A DNA stretch of 64,000 bases from Halobacillus sp. Marseille-P3879. Its GTDB lineage: Bacteria > Bacillota > Bacilli > Bacillales > Halobacillaceae. The DNA is taken from the NCBI RefSeq assembly GCF_900240285.1, contig NZ_OESS01000002.1, positions 930,001 through 994,000 of the forward strand, given 5' to 3'. The position numbers and the translations under genes were made by a program. Shown in pieces: positions 9,632-18,357 of this stretch. Within the stretch, counting starts at the first letter, position 1; every line of letters starts with the position of its first letter. The notes beneath the pieces are model-generated. The model ran no database searches. It was not told where the DNA came from and saw only the letters and a program-made list of their open reading frames with translations.

Positions 9632-10201
9632 TTATGCAGTAGTATCTTCAGGAGTTTCATAAACAGCGTCAAACCAAGTGTCTGTTGTGCCAGCTCCTAC
9701 TTCTTCATCGTCAGAATCTACTCTTGCTCTCCATTGTCCATCATCACGTTTAACGAATGTACCAGAAATAGACTGAGTTTGGTGGTCAGCAGAGTCAGCT
9801 TGTGTTTGGAAAGTCTCTTCTGGTGATTGGAATTTACCTTTGTAAAGCCAAACATAACGATATTCACCATTTGACTTCTTAGAACGGAAGCCCATAGCAA
9901 AGAAAGGTGCTAAATCCTTAGCTGAGTCAATCACTACTCCGTTAGAATCCTTTTCTTTACCAAGTAAGAGTGCATAATTTTCTGAACCTAATTCGTTAAT
10001 TGTAAATGAAACTTCAACAGAAGAGAACTGTGTAATGATCTCAGCAACCGTATCATCTGCGAATAGATTTTGAGTATCAACAGATGGTGTAATGTTAGCG
10101 TCAATCGCATCTTTAATATGTACAGGTGTGTCGTAAGTTTCCACACCGTCTACTTCTTCTAATTTTGCAACGTATAATTTATCTAGACCAACTAAAGCCA
10201 T
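9632..10201 (-). CDS. Major tail tube protein (phi13 family)
   Basis: 189 residues. It starts MALVGLDKLYVAKL and contains TPVHIKDAIDANITPSV, ADDTVAEIITQFSSVEVSFT, FFAMGFRSKKSNGEYRYVWL and YKGKFQSPEETFQTQ, all characteristic of the phi13-type siphovirus major tail protein family. The protein polymerises around the tape measure to form the tail tube. It lies after the tail terminator gene and is followed by a strong terminator, consistent with high expression. Length matches the family (about 190 to 200). Confidence 0.92.
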   Translation of the reverse strand: MALVGLDKLYVAKLEEVDGVETYDTPVHIKDAIDANITPSVDTQNLFADDTVAEIITQFSSVEVSFTINELGSENYALLLGKEKDSNGVVIDSAKDLAPFFAMGFRSKKSNGEYRYVWLYKGKFQSPEETFQTQADSADHQTQSISGTFVKRDDGQWRARVDSDDEEVGAGTTDTWFDAVYETPEDTTA

Positions 10202-10256
10202 TCTAATTTCCTTCTTTCATAATAATTTTTTATGAGCAGGGCAGCATATCCACCTT

Positions 10257-10586
10257 CTACTCGACTTGCTTATTCAACCTAAAGGACAAGTTTTTACGGT
10301 ACGTTTTTGTACTAATATCATACAACTCCATAGCCCAAGTCCTTCTAAATCCATGTTCCTTTAAAGCATCTTTAACTTGCTGTTCCAATGTTTCAAGATT
10401 TCCCTTGCTATAAAGATCAACTTGTATACTATAAATCGTTGATTTCTCATCATCGTCAGCAATCAATCCTGACCTTTCGTTATAAGTGAAGAATGTTATA
10501 TAAGTTGTTTCCGAACCTGTATAATGGTGAAAAGCAACAGGGGCATAAGGTTTAAGAGCATTTATGATAGTTGAATTTACACTCAT
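10257..10586 (-). CDS. Tail terminator / tail completion protein
   Basis: 109 residues. It begins MSVNSTIINALKPYAPVAF and contains STIYSIQVDLYSKGNLETLE and LYDISTKTYRKNLSFRL, a pattern of siphovirus tail terminator (SPP1 gp17-like) proteins that cap the tail tube and meet the head connector. The call rests mainly on position (between the HK97 gp10-like gene and the major tail protein) and size. It overlaps the preceding gene by 4 bp (ATGA type). Confidence 0.75.
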   Translation of the reverse strand: MSVNSTIINALKPYAPVAFHHYTGSETTYITFFTYNERSGLIADDDEKSTIYSIQVDLYSKGNLETLEQQVKDALKEHGFRRTWAMELYDISTKTYRKNLSFRLNKQVE

Positions 10587-11017
10587 AATTTAGTCGCCTT
10601 CCTTATTACTTCACCCATTGCTTGCTGAATCTCTCCTACACTGTTCTCTAATGAAGGACGCATAAACGGTTTTGCGGGAATTGAAGGAGTAGTATAAGTC
10701 TTACCATCTTTACCTTTGTATGTACCGCTTTTAGCACCGACTTCATGGAAAAATAAATAAAAGAAATCATCAGATACACCAATATCGTACAGGTCTTCAT
10801 TTACATTCTTAACAACCTTGAAATTATCACGGGCATGTCGCTTATTTTGGCTTGATACAGGCACATTAGGATGCTTCTCGATCTTACTTTTTACGACTTC
10901 TGCGCCTGTTTTCATAGCCTTATCTTTCGTTTCACCGTCAAGATTTTTAGCCATCTTAGCTATTTCCCTAGTTAAATCATCGAATTTTTCTAATCCTTGA
11001 ACGCCAAACTTGGACAT
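10583..11017 (-). CDS. HK97 gp10-like neck / head-tail joining protein
   Basis: 144 residues with KFGVQGLEKFDDLTREIAKM near the start, AEVVKSKIEKHPNVPVSS, a central NVNEDLYDIGVSDDFFYLFF and C-terminal PAKPFMRPSLENSVGEIQQA. This is the layout of HK97 gp10-family proteins, which end in a 'PA.PF.RP' motif. The family acts at the head-tail interface during siphovirus assembly. The start codon abuts the stopper gene (position 11017 shared) and the end overlaps the tail terminator gene, so the connector genes are translationally coupled. Confidence 0.88.
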   Translation of the reverse strand: MSKFGVQGLEKFDDLTREIAKMAKNLDGETKDKAMKTGAEVVKSKIEKHPNVPVSSQNKRHARDNFKVVKNVNEDLYDIGVSDDFFYLFFHEVGAKSGTYKGKDGKTYTTPSIPAKPFMRPSLENSVGEIQQAMGEVIRKATKL

Positions 11018-11355
11018 TAAGACACTTCCCTTCCCATAATAGTTAGGGTAATATTTGCCTCATTGTCGTTAATGACTGATTCAATTTCATAAACCCTATC
11101 TTTGTAGATAACTTTCATACTATCATCTACGTGTAACCCTTTACGATAACGAATAATAAACCTTGTGATATTCTCAGTCTGATCTGCTTTAGCTTTGTGA
11201 TATTCTTGTGCTGAGACAGGTTTAACCTTTGCTCGGACACTGTAAGTAGTAGGCTCAGGGTTTTCAATTAAATATCCATCATGGTCATACTGTGGCTCAT
11301 CAGATGATTTACCTTGTATTTTGATACGCTTATTAAGATCCCCTGCTGAAATCAT
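11017..11355 (-). CDS. Head closure (stopper) protein, SPP1 gp16-like
   Basis: 112 residues beginning MISAGDLNKRIKIQGKS and continuing TYSVRAKVKPVSAQEYHKA, ENITRFIIRYRKGL, VIYKDRVYEIESVIND. This is the classic beta-barrel stopper family pattern (phage head-tail adaptor, SPP1 gp16-like), which closes the connector after DNA packaging. It overlaps the adaptor gene upstream by ATGA and touches the gp10-like gene downstream. Confidence 0.9.
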   Translation of the reverse strand: MISAGDLNKRIKIQGKSSDEPQYDHDGYLIENPEPTTYSVRAKVKPVSAQEYHKAKADQTENITRFIIRYRKGLHVDDSMKVIYKDRVYEIESVINDNEANITLTIMGREVS

Positions 11356-11669
11356 TCCTCTTCTTCCTCTACATGTGTATAAGTCAACTGAGCCAGTAAA
11401 GCTCTTACAGTGAAATCCACTTTATTTACAGCAACGTGTGAACTGGAAACAATTGACCTGTGATCATACCAGTGTGAAGTGAGCAATTTAACTATCAATT
11501 TTGCAGTGTCAGGCTGTTCATCTTCAAATTTGAATCCCGTAGCCCTCTTTACATAGTCTTCAGCAGCCAGAATAAAACTGTTAATATCCGCATCTTCTTC
11601 AATATCATCTGGTTCCAATCTCAAATAGCTTTTCATTTCGTCTAGGGTGACTAAAATTGGTTCTAACAT
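11352..11669 (-). CDS. Head-tail connector (adaptor) protein, gp6/gp15-like
   Basis: 105 residues: VTLDEMKSYLRLEPDDIEED, FILAAEDYVKRATGFKF and KLIVKLLTSHWYDHRSIVS match the small helical adaptor family (HK97 gp6 / SPP1 gp15, 'QLRG' DNA-packaging type). It binds below the portal ring to extend the connector. The gene is first in the connector cluster after the capsid gene, separated from it by a short palindrome. The acidic C-terminus (HVEEEEE) overlaps the stopper start. Confidence 0.9.
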   Translation of the reverse strand: MLEPILVTLDEMKSYLRLEPDDIEEDADINSFILAAEDYVKRATGFKFEDEQPDTAKLIVKLLTSHWYDHRSIVSSSHVAVNKVDFTVRALLAQLTYTHVEEEEE

Positions 11670-11692
11670 TTAATCGCCTCCCCTAATTTAAG

Positions 11693-11712
11693 AAGGGGCT
11701 TATAAGCCCCAT
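11693..11712 (-). terminator. Palindrome after capsid gene, probable weak terminator
   Basis: The perfect 16-bp palindrome GGGGCTTATAAGCCCC lies just past the major capsid stop and is followed on the minus strand by TTCTTAAATTA. The stem is strong but the U tract is interrupted, so it may act as an mRNA 3'-end stabiliser or partial terminator that keeps capsid expression above connector genes. Confidence 0.6.
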
Positions 11713-11717
11713 TTCAA

Positions 11718-12848
11718 TTATGCAGTTTCAGTCACGTCAATTTCTGCTAGTACATATGCACTTGAATCAGCCTGACGCACGTCAAACCTCTCAACTACAC
11801 GAGCAACGTTTTGGTTCTTAGTGAATCCAGCTTCTGTAGAAACAGCTACTTCATAAACGCCACGGTCAAAGAATTTAGCACCTTCGCTAGTAGCACCGAT
11901 AAACATTGGAGCTTTGTATCCATCAGTTTCATCACCAGTTGTAGGAAGTTCTGCGTTAGAATAAACGTGTACTGGAAGACCAAGTACTAGGTATTGAGTA
12001 GCGTTTGCAGGGTCTTTCTGAAGTAATGGACGACCATTTTCATCTTCCATACCATCAAGAGCATTGAAAGCGTCTTGGTTCATAGCCATTACAGCCAGTG
12101 CTTTGATTGCAGGATCAAGGTCAACATTAACGATTTTCTTAAGAGATTTAAGGTCAGTAACAGCTTTAGCAGTCTTACCTTGTTTAAGTGCAGCAAAGAT
12201 TTTAGCATTTTCAGTACGAATAGCTTTCTTAGCGAAATGTCCATTAAGGAAATTCATGAAATTAGCTGTTTCGTCTTGAAGGAAACTACGAGAAATAGGA
12301 GTTACAGAACCATAGTTAGCAACTTTGTACTCAATGTTACGGAATTTAGGCTGTTGTTCAGCAAGACCACTGTTATCTTCGTCAAAGTTTACAAGCTCAG
12401 TAATACCAGCAAGGTCTTCTTGTACGAAAGAACCGGCTTCAGTAGATACAGGAACAGTACCAATGATGTCTTTTGCAGACTTATATTGACGCTTAAGTTC
12501 GTTAATTTCATTTTTGATTTCTTCTGGTACTAGGTATCCTCCCTCAGCACTAACAGATGCTTGAACAAGAGCTCTTTCTTCTTGTGTAAGAGACTTCCCT
12601 TGTACTGCTTTAGTAAATACTGTACGGATCTCTAATTTTTGTTCTTTGTTATCACGTTTTTCCATTTTAATTTCCACCTCACGCTGTTCTTCTTTATCAA
12701 GTTCCATTTGGATTTCAATTTGTTTTTCTAGTGAACGTAATTCTTCTAACTTAGTACTTGCTTCCTCAATCTTGTTTTCTGCGTTTAGAGAACGCACTTC
12801 TTCTTTAAGTCCAGCCTTCATTTGCTTTAATTCATCTACTTTTTTCAT
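11718..12848 (-). CDS. HK97-fold major capsid protein
   Basis: 376 residues. Residues 1 to ~95 are a charged coiled coil (VDELKQMKAGLKEEVRSLN ... EVEIKMEKRDNKEQ), the delta/scaffold domain removed by the prohead protease. The capsid fold follows from ~105: SVSAEGGYLVPEEIKNEINE, VPVSTEAGSFVQEDLAG, YGSVTPISRSFLQDETANF, a C-terminal KNQNVARVVERFDVRQADSS. These are standard HK97-family motifs. The gene follows the protease gene, the usual portal-protease-capsid order. Confidence 0.95.
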   Translation of the reverse strand: MKKVDELKQMKAGLKEEVRSLNAENKIEEASTKLEELRSLEKQIEIQMELDKEEQREVEIKMEKRDNKEQKLEIRTVFTKAVQGKSLTQEERALVQASVSAEGGYLVPEEIKNEINELKRQYKSAKDIIGTVPVSTEAGSFVQEDLAGITELVNFDEDNSGLAEQQPKFRNIEYKVANYGSVTPISRSFLQDETANFMNFLNGHFAKKAIRTENAKIFAALKQGKTAKAVTDLKSLKKIVNVDLDPAIKALAVMAMNQDAFNALDGMEDENGRPLLQKDPANATQYLVLGLPVHVYSNAELPTTGDETDGYKAPMFIGATSEGAKFFDRGVYEVAVSTEAGFTKNQNVARVVERFDVRQADSSAYVLAEIDVTETA

Positions 12849-12878
12849 TTAAAATTACCTCTTCCATTAATTTTTGGT

Positions 12879-12912
12879 ATTAAAAAAGAACTTTCCTTTT
12901 AGAAAAGTTCCA
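12879..12912 (-). terminator. Hairpin overlapping protease gene end
   Basis: On the minus strand GAACTTTTC-loop-GAAAGTTC is followed by six T. The stem is AT rich and 7 to 8 bp, and overlaps the last codons of the prohead protease. It would partially separate protease and capsid expression. Confidence 0.55.
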
Positions 12913-13522
12913 GTTCAATTTCTATTTGTTTTTGTCGAAGTGCTCTTGCTTCCTTTTGTGCTTGAGCCTTCCTTAAATCTTCTTGAGCTTTCTTATGATC
13001 CTCTAGACTACGTTGTGCAATCGTTGATTCACTTGCCTGATAAGCAGGGTATGTAACTACAGATACATCGAAAATTTTGTCGAAACGCTTTATGGTACGT
13101 AAGTAAATATCATTTTGTTCATCATATTCCCATTCGTCACCGTCACCTGTAATACTGAATCCAAAGGAGCTTTGATCTATGTCGCCTCGCCCCATAGAGA
13201 AGGCTAAATCTCGTGCAAAAGACGTATCTGGTGGATCAATTATGTATTTTAGACCGAACTCGTCAACTTCGAGAGTTAATGTTCCTGATTTTGAGCGAGC
13301 TAACACCATATTAGGATCGTGATTAAAAAGTCCTCTCACATCACTCATATCAGCACCATTTAATGCAGATGGATCTATAACTTCCACAAATCCACCTAGA
13401 TTCTCTGATTTTGAGTTAAATTTAAGAGCATAACCAACAATAACCTGTTTATTCTCATCATTCTCGCTTGCTCTAAGCTCAATCGGCATCGTTAGAGTCC
13501 TTGTTTCCTTGTTCATCGTCAA
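12899..13522 (-). CDS. HK97-family prohead protease
   Basis: About 207 residues. The ribosome-binding site AAGGAGGTG lies 8 nt before a TTG at 13522, with an in-frame ATG at 13516 as alternative; a longer frame opening at 13564 lacks such a site. Motifs: KQVIVGYALKFNSKSENLGG, DVRGLFNHDPNMVLARS (His of the catalytic triad), MGRGDIDQSSFGFSI (catalytic Ser) and DVSVVTYPAYQAS. This matches the U35/S78 prohead protease family that trims the capsid delta domain. The gene starts inside the 3' end of the portal gene (about 40 bp overlap), common in this module. A Lys/Glu/Gln-rich tail forms the last ~35 residues. Confidence 0.93.
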   Translation of the reverse strand: MTMNKETRTLTMPIELRASENDENKQVIVGYALKFNSKSENLGGFVEVIDPSALNGADMSDVRGLFNHDPNMVLARSKSGTLTLEVDEFGLKYIIDPPDTSFARDLAFSMGRGDIDQSSFGFSITGDGDEWEYDEQNDIYLRTIKRFDKIFDVSVVTYPAYQASESTIAQRSLEDHKKAQEDLRKAQAQKEARALRQKQIEIELELF

Positions 13523-14759
13523 TGTTTTCACCTCCTTCAAAGGCATCTTTGCCCTGACTTTCATAAGCCATTCCTACTTTATCAAGAGGTTGCATTGTTC
13601 CATTGACAATTAATCGGTCTCCGCCTTCTGCAGATATCAAATCTTCCTTTTTCCTTGCTTCATTTGGCTTCAAGAAACCCTTTTCAATTCCTATCGCATA
13701 AGCGTCATAACGAGTCTTAATATCAGCTCTGAGGATAGCATCAACATTAAACTTAAAGAATTTACCTTGGTTAATTTCCTTCTCAGTTAGTAACTTGTAT
13801 GTAAGTTCTTGCTCATACATAGTGAGGATGGATTGTAATGTATCTCGATAAAATTCTTCATTCTGCTGAGTAACATTATTAAATTTAGCCCCAGACAAAT
13901 CATTGATCATATGCTGCTTGATACCAAATGCACTTGCTATCTGTCTGATTGACAAGTTAGTTATTTCAAAGAATTGAGCATCAGCCATTGAAGTATTTAT
14001 GGTTTGAAATTGGTATCCCGGTGGAACAGGCAGGATCTTACCTACGTTATCCATACCATTAGCCATTTTTTCAAACCTTTGTTTGACTCTGTTGATAGCT
14101 TCTGGTTCAATATCTCCAGTGTATTGTAAAAGCCCTTTAGCTGTTAGACCGCCTTTAAAATACTTATTTACATAATCAGAACTGTATTGCAGATTCTCTA
14201 CAACAGTTGATAAGTAATCCTTGATCGGCATACCGTGAATACCATCACGAGTTAAACCTTTGAAATGTAAAACTTCTTCACTTCTGAACTTAAACTCTCT
14301 TGTATTCTGTTTGTAAACGTACCAAATAGCACTGTCTTTACCAATAATGGCATTATTATCAACCCAAATTTCAACATTAGCCATATCTAATGGATGCAAA
14401 CCTTCCACTTTACCGTTAGGTGCAGTATGGATAGCAACAACAGAGTGACCGAAATAATTACGTTGAAACTCGACCATCTTCCAAAAATCAGAGGAAGACA
14501 TGTTCTTATTAGGTCTTAACTTCATTTTATTATGTAGATAATGCTTACTAGCAACATCTGTTCCATTAGTGGACTCTTCATACAACTTTAATGGGAGTTT
14601 CGACACAGTATCACTAAGAATACGTAAACAAGTATAGAATGTAGCTTCACGAGCTTTATTACTCGATATACCGTCTATGTCAATCCCTAATGACCTTGCA
14701 AGTTCTTCATCAGTTGTTGTTAAACTTCTCTTACTAATCTTGTTTTTCTTGAATAGCAA
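13479..14759 (-). CDS. HK97-family portal protein
   Basis: 426 residues with TFYTCLRILSDTVSKLPLKL, HYLHNKMKLRPNKNMSSSDF, YFGHSVVAIHTAPNGKVEGL, LHFKGLTRDGIHGMPIKDYL and RQIASAFGIKQHMINDLSGA, all signature blocks of the HK97 portal family. It forms the dodecameric ring through which DNA is packaged and ejected. The C-terminal ~45 residues are acidic and overlap the protease gene. It begins just after a small membrane protein gene downstream of the large terminase. Confidence 0.95.
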   Translation of the reverse strand: MLFKKNKISKRSLTTTDEELARSLGIDIDGISSNKAREATFYTCLRILSDTVSKLPLKLYEESTNGTDVASKHYLHNKMKLRPNKNMSSSDFWKMVEFQRNYFGHSVVAIHTAPNGKVEGLHPLDMANVEIWVDNNAIIGKDSAIWYVYKQNTREFKFRSEEVLHFKGLTRDGIHGMPIKDYLSTVVENLQYSSDYVNKYFKGGLTAKGLLQYTGDIEPEAINRVKQRFEKMANGMDNVGKILPVPPGYQFQTINTSMADAQFFEITNLSIRQIASAFGIKQHMINDLSGAKFNNVTQQNEEFYRDTLQSILTMYEQELTYKLLTEKEINQGKFFKFNVDAILRADIKTRYDAYAIGIEKGFLKPNEARKKEDLISAEGGDRLIVNGTMQPLDKVGMAYESQGKDAFEGGENIDDEQGNKDSNDAD

Positions 14760-14764
14760 CTAAT

Positions 14765-15034
14765 TCACCTCCCTCCACGAGCAAGTATATTGGAATCCAA
14801 GAAACCTAAGCCCACAAGTACCATAAATACGCCTGCTACATACAAGGCAGGTGCAATTCCAAATGAAATCAATGTTGCAACTACGATTAGCAGCAATCCT
14901 AAGAAAATCAATACGTCTTCTACATTGTCAGTTACAAATTCGACTGTATTCTTACTCTTTTTTAGAGTTTTAACTTTAGTTTTAGAACATGTTTTCTTAA
15001 TCTTAGACCATGTTTCCTTCAATTTTTCTTTCAC
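14765..15034 (-). CDS. Small membrane protein between terminase and portal genes
   Basis: 89 residues. The first ~35 are basic (KEKLKETWSKIKKTCSKTK), then two hydrophobic segments (VLIFLGLLLIVVATLISFGI and APALYVAGVFMVLVGLGFL) make a likely two-helix inner-membrane hairpin. Small proteins of this kind (for example the DUF1056 type) often sit between TerL and portal genes in HK97-like Firmicute phages, with no established function. The assignment to a named family is tentative. Confidence 0.7.
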   Translation of the reverse strand: MKEKLKETWSKIKKTCSKTKVKTLKKSKNTVEFVTDNVEDVLIFLGLLLIVVATLISFGIAPALYVAGVFMVLVGLGFLDSNILARGGR

Positions 15035-15038
15035 CTTA

Positions 15039-16745
15039 TCACCATCCCAACTTATCTAACTCTTCGTCACTGTAATTACCTACATCGCCGTATTGATAAT
15101 GGAATCTTGCATGAGCATGTGCGGTTATAATACTTGCTACTGGATCAATTCTTTGACTTGATTTCGATTTATCCAACATGAAATTTTCGTTATGATCCAT
15201 TTTTGTGACAGCATTACCCATAGCAAAATTAATTACAGGGTTATTATCATGAATTATTTTTTCTTGATACACCAATTCTCTAAAATCTTTTGAAGCTGGT
15301 GCTAATGTCTTCATACCTTGAACGACTTTAACTGTTATGTAACCTAAATCTGCAGCATTATTAGCAAATTGAGTGGCGTTCCAATCGTCATAATAGAGAG
15401 CTTTAACTTTCCAATTGTACTTTTCAACCTGTTCGTCTATATACTTTTGCAGAAACCGATAATCCACTACATCTCCGGGGGTAAATGAGAGCCAACCTTG
15501 ACGTTCGTATAAGTCATACGGCACTTTGTCGGTATTCATCTTAGACATTAACGTATTCTCAGGCATAAACGAGTGTCCTTTGACAACAAATTTATCTTCG
15601 CCAATAGGTATTAAAAAAGCCACACTCGTTAAATCGAGAGTAGCACTCAAATCTATTCCTATATAAACTTCTTTACCTGAGATATCAGGAAGGCTTTCAC
15701 CCTTTCCAATACCACAATTATTCCAACGTTTAAGATCCATATAGCCATTTTCTTTTGCTTGAACCCAAATATTCATGTGTTTAGTTAGAAATTCAGTCAT
15801 TTTTTCTGGTTGTTCTAAGGCTACTTTCAATCTGCTTCTTAAAGCATCCATACCTTCTTCATAAGTAGCAACGATGGGGTTTGCCTTTATCCAGTTTTTT
15901 TCCAATTTTATGTCATCTTCTGGCTCTAATTCGCAGATCATAGCGAAATATTCATCATTATCGACAGTACTTTCAGGGTCTAATATTTTAGATACGTATT
16001 CATACTCTTTAAAGCAAGGAACATTTAAATCAAGACCTGCTGTGGTTATGACTACATGGAGGGTGTTCAGCCTACCAATCATACCTGATAATAAAACGTC
16101 AAATATTTCAGATGTCTCATGGGCATGGTACTCATCAATAATATTAAGAGAAGGGAATTTACCATCTCCGGTTTTTCTCGCTTCTTTAGATAATGGTTGA
16201 ATTACAGATCCACTTTTTTTATGTGTAATGACTCCGTAAGAGGTCTTGTATTTACCACTTAAGAATTTTGCATTATCAATTTGATCTAATATCTGTTGAT
16301 ACACAATCTTCGACTGTTCTTTGGTTACGCCAGCTATGTAAATCTGTTGTTTTTCTTCGCTTAAGAAACCTACATATGATGCTATTAATGCTTGCAGTTG
16401 CGATTTCGCTTGTTTCCTAGCTAATTGTATGTAAACACGTTTGAACTTTCGTGTATGGTTCTTTTTAGACTTCCAACAAAAGATATTTGCAACTAGAAAC
16501 AACTGGAAATCAGTTAACTCAATAGGTTGATTAGCAAGTTTTCCTTCAACATGCTTGAACATTTTTGCCCAATCGTAGAAATCAATCAGCTCATCACCAT
16601 CGAAGTAATACTCAAAATCATCATCTTCAATCTTATTTACATCGTCAAAGAACCTTTGACATGCTTGGACGTGCTTTTTGCAAGCCAGAATATCCCCTTC
16701 AACTATGTCAGTTGCATAACTCCATACTCTTTCAATCAGGCTCAT
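15039..16745 (-). CDS. terL: Terminase large subunit
   Basis: 568 residues. The ATPase half has a Walker-A-like element in RVYIQLARKQAKSQLQALIA and a Walker B at SLNIIDEYHAHETSE. Further motifs are FLSEEKQQIYIAGVTKEQS, VITTAGLDLNVPCF and the nuclease-domain start VYIGIDLSATLDLTSVAFLI. These match the phage terminase family (Terminase_1, HK97/phi-105-type). The protein cuts and translocates DNA through the portal. The start overlaps the TerS stop (ATGA). Length is typical for the family (about 560 to 580). Confidence 0.95.
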   Translation of the reverse strand: MSLIERVWSYATDIVEGDILACKKHVQACQRFFDDVNKIEDDDFEYYFDGDELIDFYDWAKMFKHVEGKLANQPIELTDFQLFLVANIFCWKSKKNHTRKFKRVYIQLARKQAKSQLQALIASYVGFLSEEKQQIYIAGVTKEQSKIVYQQILDQIDNAKFLSGKYKTSYGVITHKKSGSVIQPLSKEARKTGDGKFPSLNIIDEYHAHETSEIFDVLLSGMIGRLNTLHVVITTAGLDLNVPCFKEYEYVSKILDPESTVDNDEYFAMICELEPEDDIKLEKNWIKANPIVATYEEGMDALRSRLKVALEQPEKMTEFLTKHMNIWVQAKENGYMDLKRWNNCGIGKGESLPDISGKEVYIGIDLSATLDLTSVAFLIPIGEDKFVVKGHSFMPENTLMSKMNTDKVPYDLYERQGWLSFTPGDVVDYRFLQKYIDEQVEKYNWKVKALYYDDWNATQFANNAADLGYITVKVVQGMKTLAPASKDFRELVYQEKIIHDNNPVINFAMGNAVTKMDHNENFMLDKSKSSQRIDPVASIITAHAHARFHYQYGDVGNYSDEELDKLGW

Positions 16746-17242
16746 ACTCGACCACCAAATTTATTGCCTTCATCATCTTCTTTGACTTCATTAATCATGT
16801 TTCTAGCTAATGAAGCACGAGCAGCAGGCGTTAATCCAAACTCACCCATTAATTTGCTCATCTGATCAAAGGCTTGTTTCTTCTTAGTCAGGAGTGGATG
16901 AGGAATACTGTTTGTTGCCCCTGCTTTGTTCGTTTGCTCAATAGTAAAACCTTCTTCTTCAACGGTTCTTGTACATTCTATGTAATCAAGTAAAGCATCA
17001 GCGTATAAGGCTAAAGCATTGACATCAACATTCTTAAGTAATCCAGAACCCTTGAACTCTTTAACCAGTTTATTAAAGTGTTTCTTAGCTTCTTTCCTAA
17101 GCCAAGTTGGTGCTCTAACTGCATCGTCTTTAAAATTCATGTCCTCTTCTGCTTGCTTTCTTTTTTCTAATTCATCATTAGAACGATGACTCTTTGAACC
17201 CTCTAACAAATGCAAATGAGCAGGTTTTGCTTTTCTTCCCAT
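16742..17242 (-). CDS. terS: Terminase small subunit, P27 family
   Basis: About 166 residues starting at the ATG at 17242, 8 nt after AAGGAG; an upstream GTG at 17251 overlaps the ribosome site. It starts GRKAKPAHLHLLEGSKSH, then VRAPTWLRKEAKKHFNKLVK, VNALALYADALLDYIECTRT and FDQMSKLMGEFGLTPAARA, which is characteristic of the P27 terminase small subunit family. It recognises the phage cos/pac site and recruits TerL. P27-type TerS with an adjacent HNH gene is usual in cos-packaging phages. Confidence 0.93.
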   Translation of the reverse strand: MGRKAKPAHLHLLEGSKSHRSNDELEKRKQAEEDMNFKDDAVRAPTWLRKEAKKHFNKLVKEFKGSGLLKNVDVNALALYADALLDYIECTRTVEEEGFTIEQTNKAGATNSIPHPLLTKKKQAFDQMSKLMGEFGLTPAARASLARNMINEVKEDDEGNKFGGRV

Positions 17243-17251
17243 CGGTATCAC

Positions 17252-17556
17252 TCCTTTCTAAGTGGATTTACTTTTCCCCATCCCCAAATTAAAGGGGAGT
17301 TTGTTCACAGAAGACTTGCCGGCGACTACTGAAACATATTTTAAAGTTTTCGACTATCCCCCCATGCCATAAAAAATTTTTCTTCATCAATCTCTCAATT
17401 TAAAAAATTCATTTTACTTTTTCATTCATAATTTTATTCAATAAAAAAACATTCGATCAAATATTAATCACGAATGTCTCACCATATTCTAATTCCATAA
17501 CCATAAACCCTAAACCTTATTCCATAATGCTAATTCCTAATCCTATTGCCTAATAC
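17252..17556. other. Noncoding gap between HNH and terS genes, candidate cos/TerS site
   Basis: About 300 bp without a credible gene. It contains CCCCAAATTAAAGGGG (17282-17297), a GC-rich spot GCCGGC near 17320, a C-run CTATCCCCCCATGCC near 17355, and long AT-rich stretches. From ~17505 to 17575 a degenerate repeat of the form CCTAAT(A)CCTATTGC recurs two to three times. In HNH/P27-terminase phages the cos site usually lies here, but no site can be proven from sequence alone. Confidence 0.35.
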
Positions 17557-17907
17557 CTATTGCTTAGTCCTATGTATGGATTGGTGACAGGAAACACAAA
17601 CACTTTGTAAGTTACTTAGTGTTAACCTTAGTGACCAATCTTCCTTGACCTCAACGATGTGGTGAACAATGTCAACAGGTGTTAGCTTATCCTTGGTCAT
17701 ACATATCTCACACAATGGATTCATCTGTCTCTTCACATTCCTTAGATTGATCCATGCTTTACTTGAATAGAACTTCTGTTCTCTCTTATCATTACGATTC
17801 TTCTTGTATTCTTTATGTACTTCTTTACTATGCTTATCACAGTACGTATCCTTAGTTAGTACAGGGCAATGCAAATAGGCACATGCTTTAAAAGACTTAC
17901 CAGGCAT
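17557..17907 (-). CDS. HNH endonuclease (packaging-associated)
   Basis: About 116 residues if it starts at the ATG at 17907 (MPGKSFKACAYLHCPVL, the usual beginning of this phage HNH family); an upstream ATG at 17964 would add 19 residues. Zinc-binding Cys pairs are CAYLHC and CDKH near the N-terminus and CEICMTK ... CVSCHQSIH in the C-terminal half, with the HNH core VDIVHHIVEVKEDW. HNH proteins next to terminase genes stimulate cos cleavage with TerL/TerS (HK97 gp74 type). It is the first gene of the packaging module. Confidence 0.9.
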   Translation of the reverse strand: MPGKSFKACAYLHCPVLTKDTYCDKHSKEVHKEYKKNRNDKREQKFYSSKAWINLRNVKRQMNPLCEICMTKDKLTPVDIVHHIVEVKEDWSLRLTLSNLQSVCVSCHQSIHRTKQ

Positions 17908-18142
17908 AGATAAATACCTACCCTTCTCAAATAAATCCCTTCCGTTACAAACGGGGTAGCCCATCTAAAACACTTACCCCATCAATACACTGTGGGTATC
18001 CCTAACCTTACAGTCAGATACCCTTTAACAATAACGGCATAGCTATATCAATACAGTGAGATAGGCTATTACATAATGGCATAAGAAAAGAGGTACAGCA
18101 TAAGCCATACCCCTATCGTGTAGAACACTATCCCCTATTTAG

Positions 18143-18334
18143 TTACTCATCATCTAACCCTAACTCCCGTATCTTCTCAGTTACTAACCTCTCAATAACA
18201 AATGCAGCAGAGATGTTAAGTTTGCTACCTGTCTGTTTGTATAACTCTTCCTTATAATGAGCTACTAACTTTTCCATATCATCTACAGTATCCTGTTCTA
18301 ATCTGTAACTCTTTTGCACCTTCAAAATAAACAC
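18143..18334 (-). CDS. Small ribbon-helix-helix-like protein
   Basis: 63 residues. KVQKSYRLEQDTVDDMEKLV gives a short beta strand followed by a helix, and LNISAAFVIERLVTEKIREL gives a second helix. This is the size and layout of an RHH DNA-binding protein that dimerises through the strand. It lies between the lipoprotein gene and the HNH/terminase genes and may be a phage regulator of late genes. The family call is by pattern only. Confidence 0.6.
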   Translation of the reverse strand: MFILKVQKSYRLEQDTVDDMEKLVAHYKEELYKQTGSKLNISAAFVIERLVTEKIRELGLDDE

Positions 18335-18357
18335 TCCTAATATACGATCACCAATAT

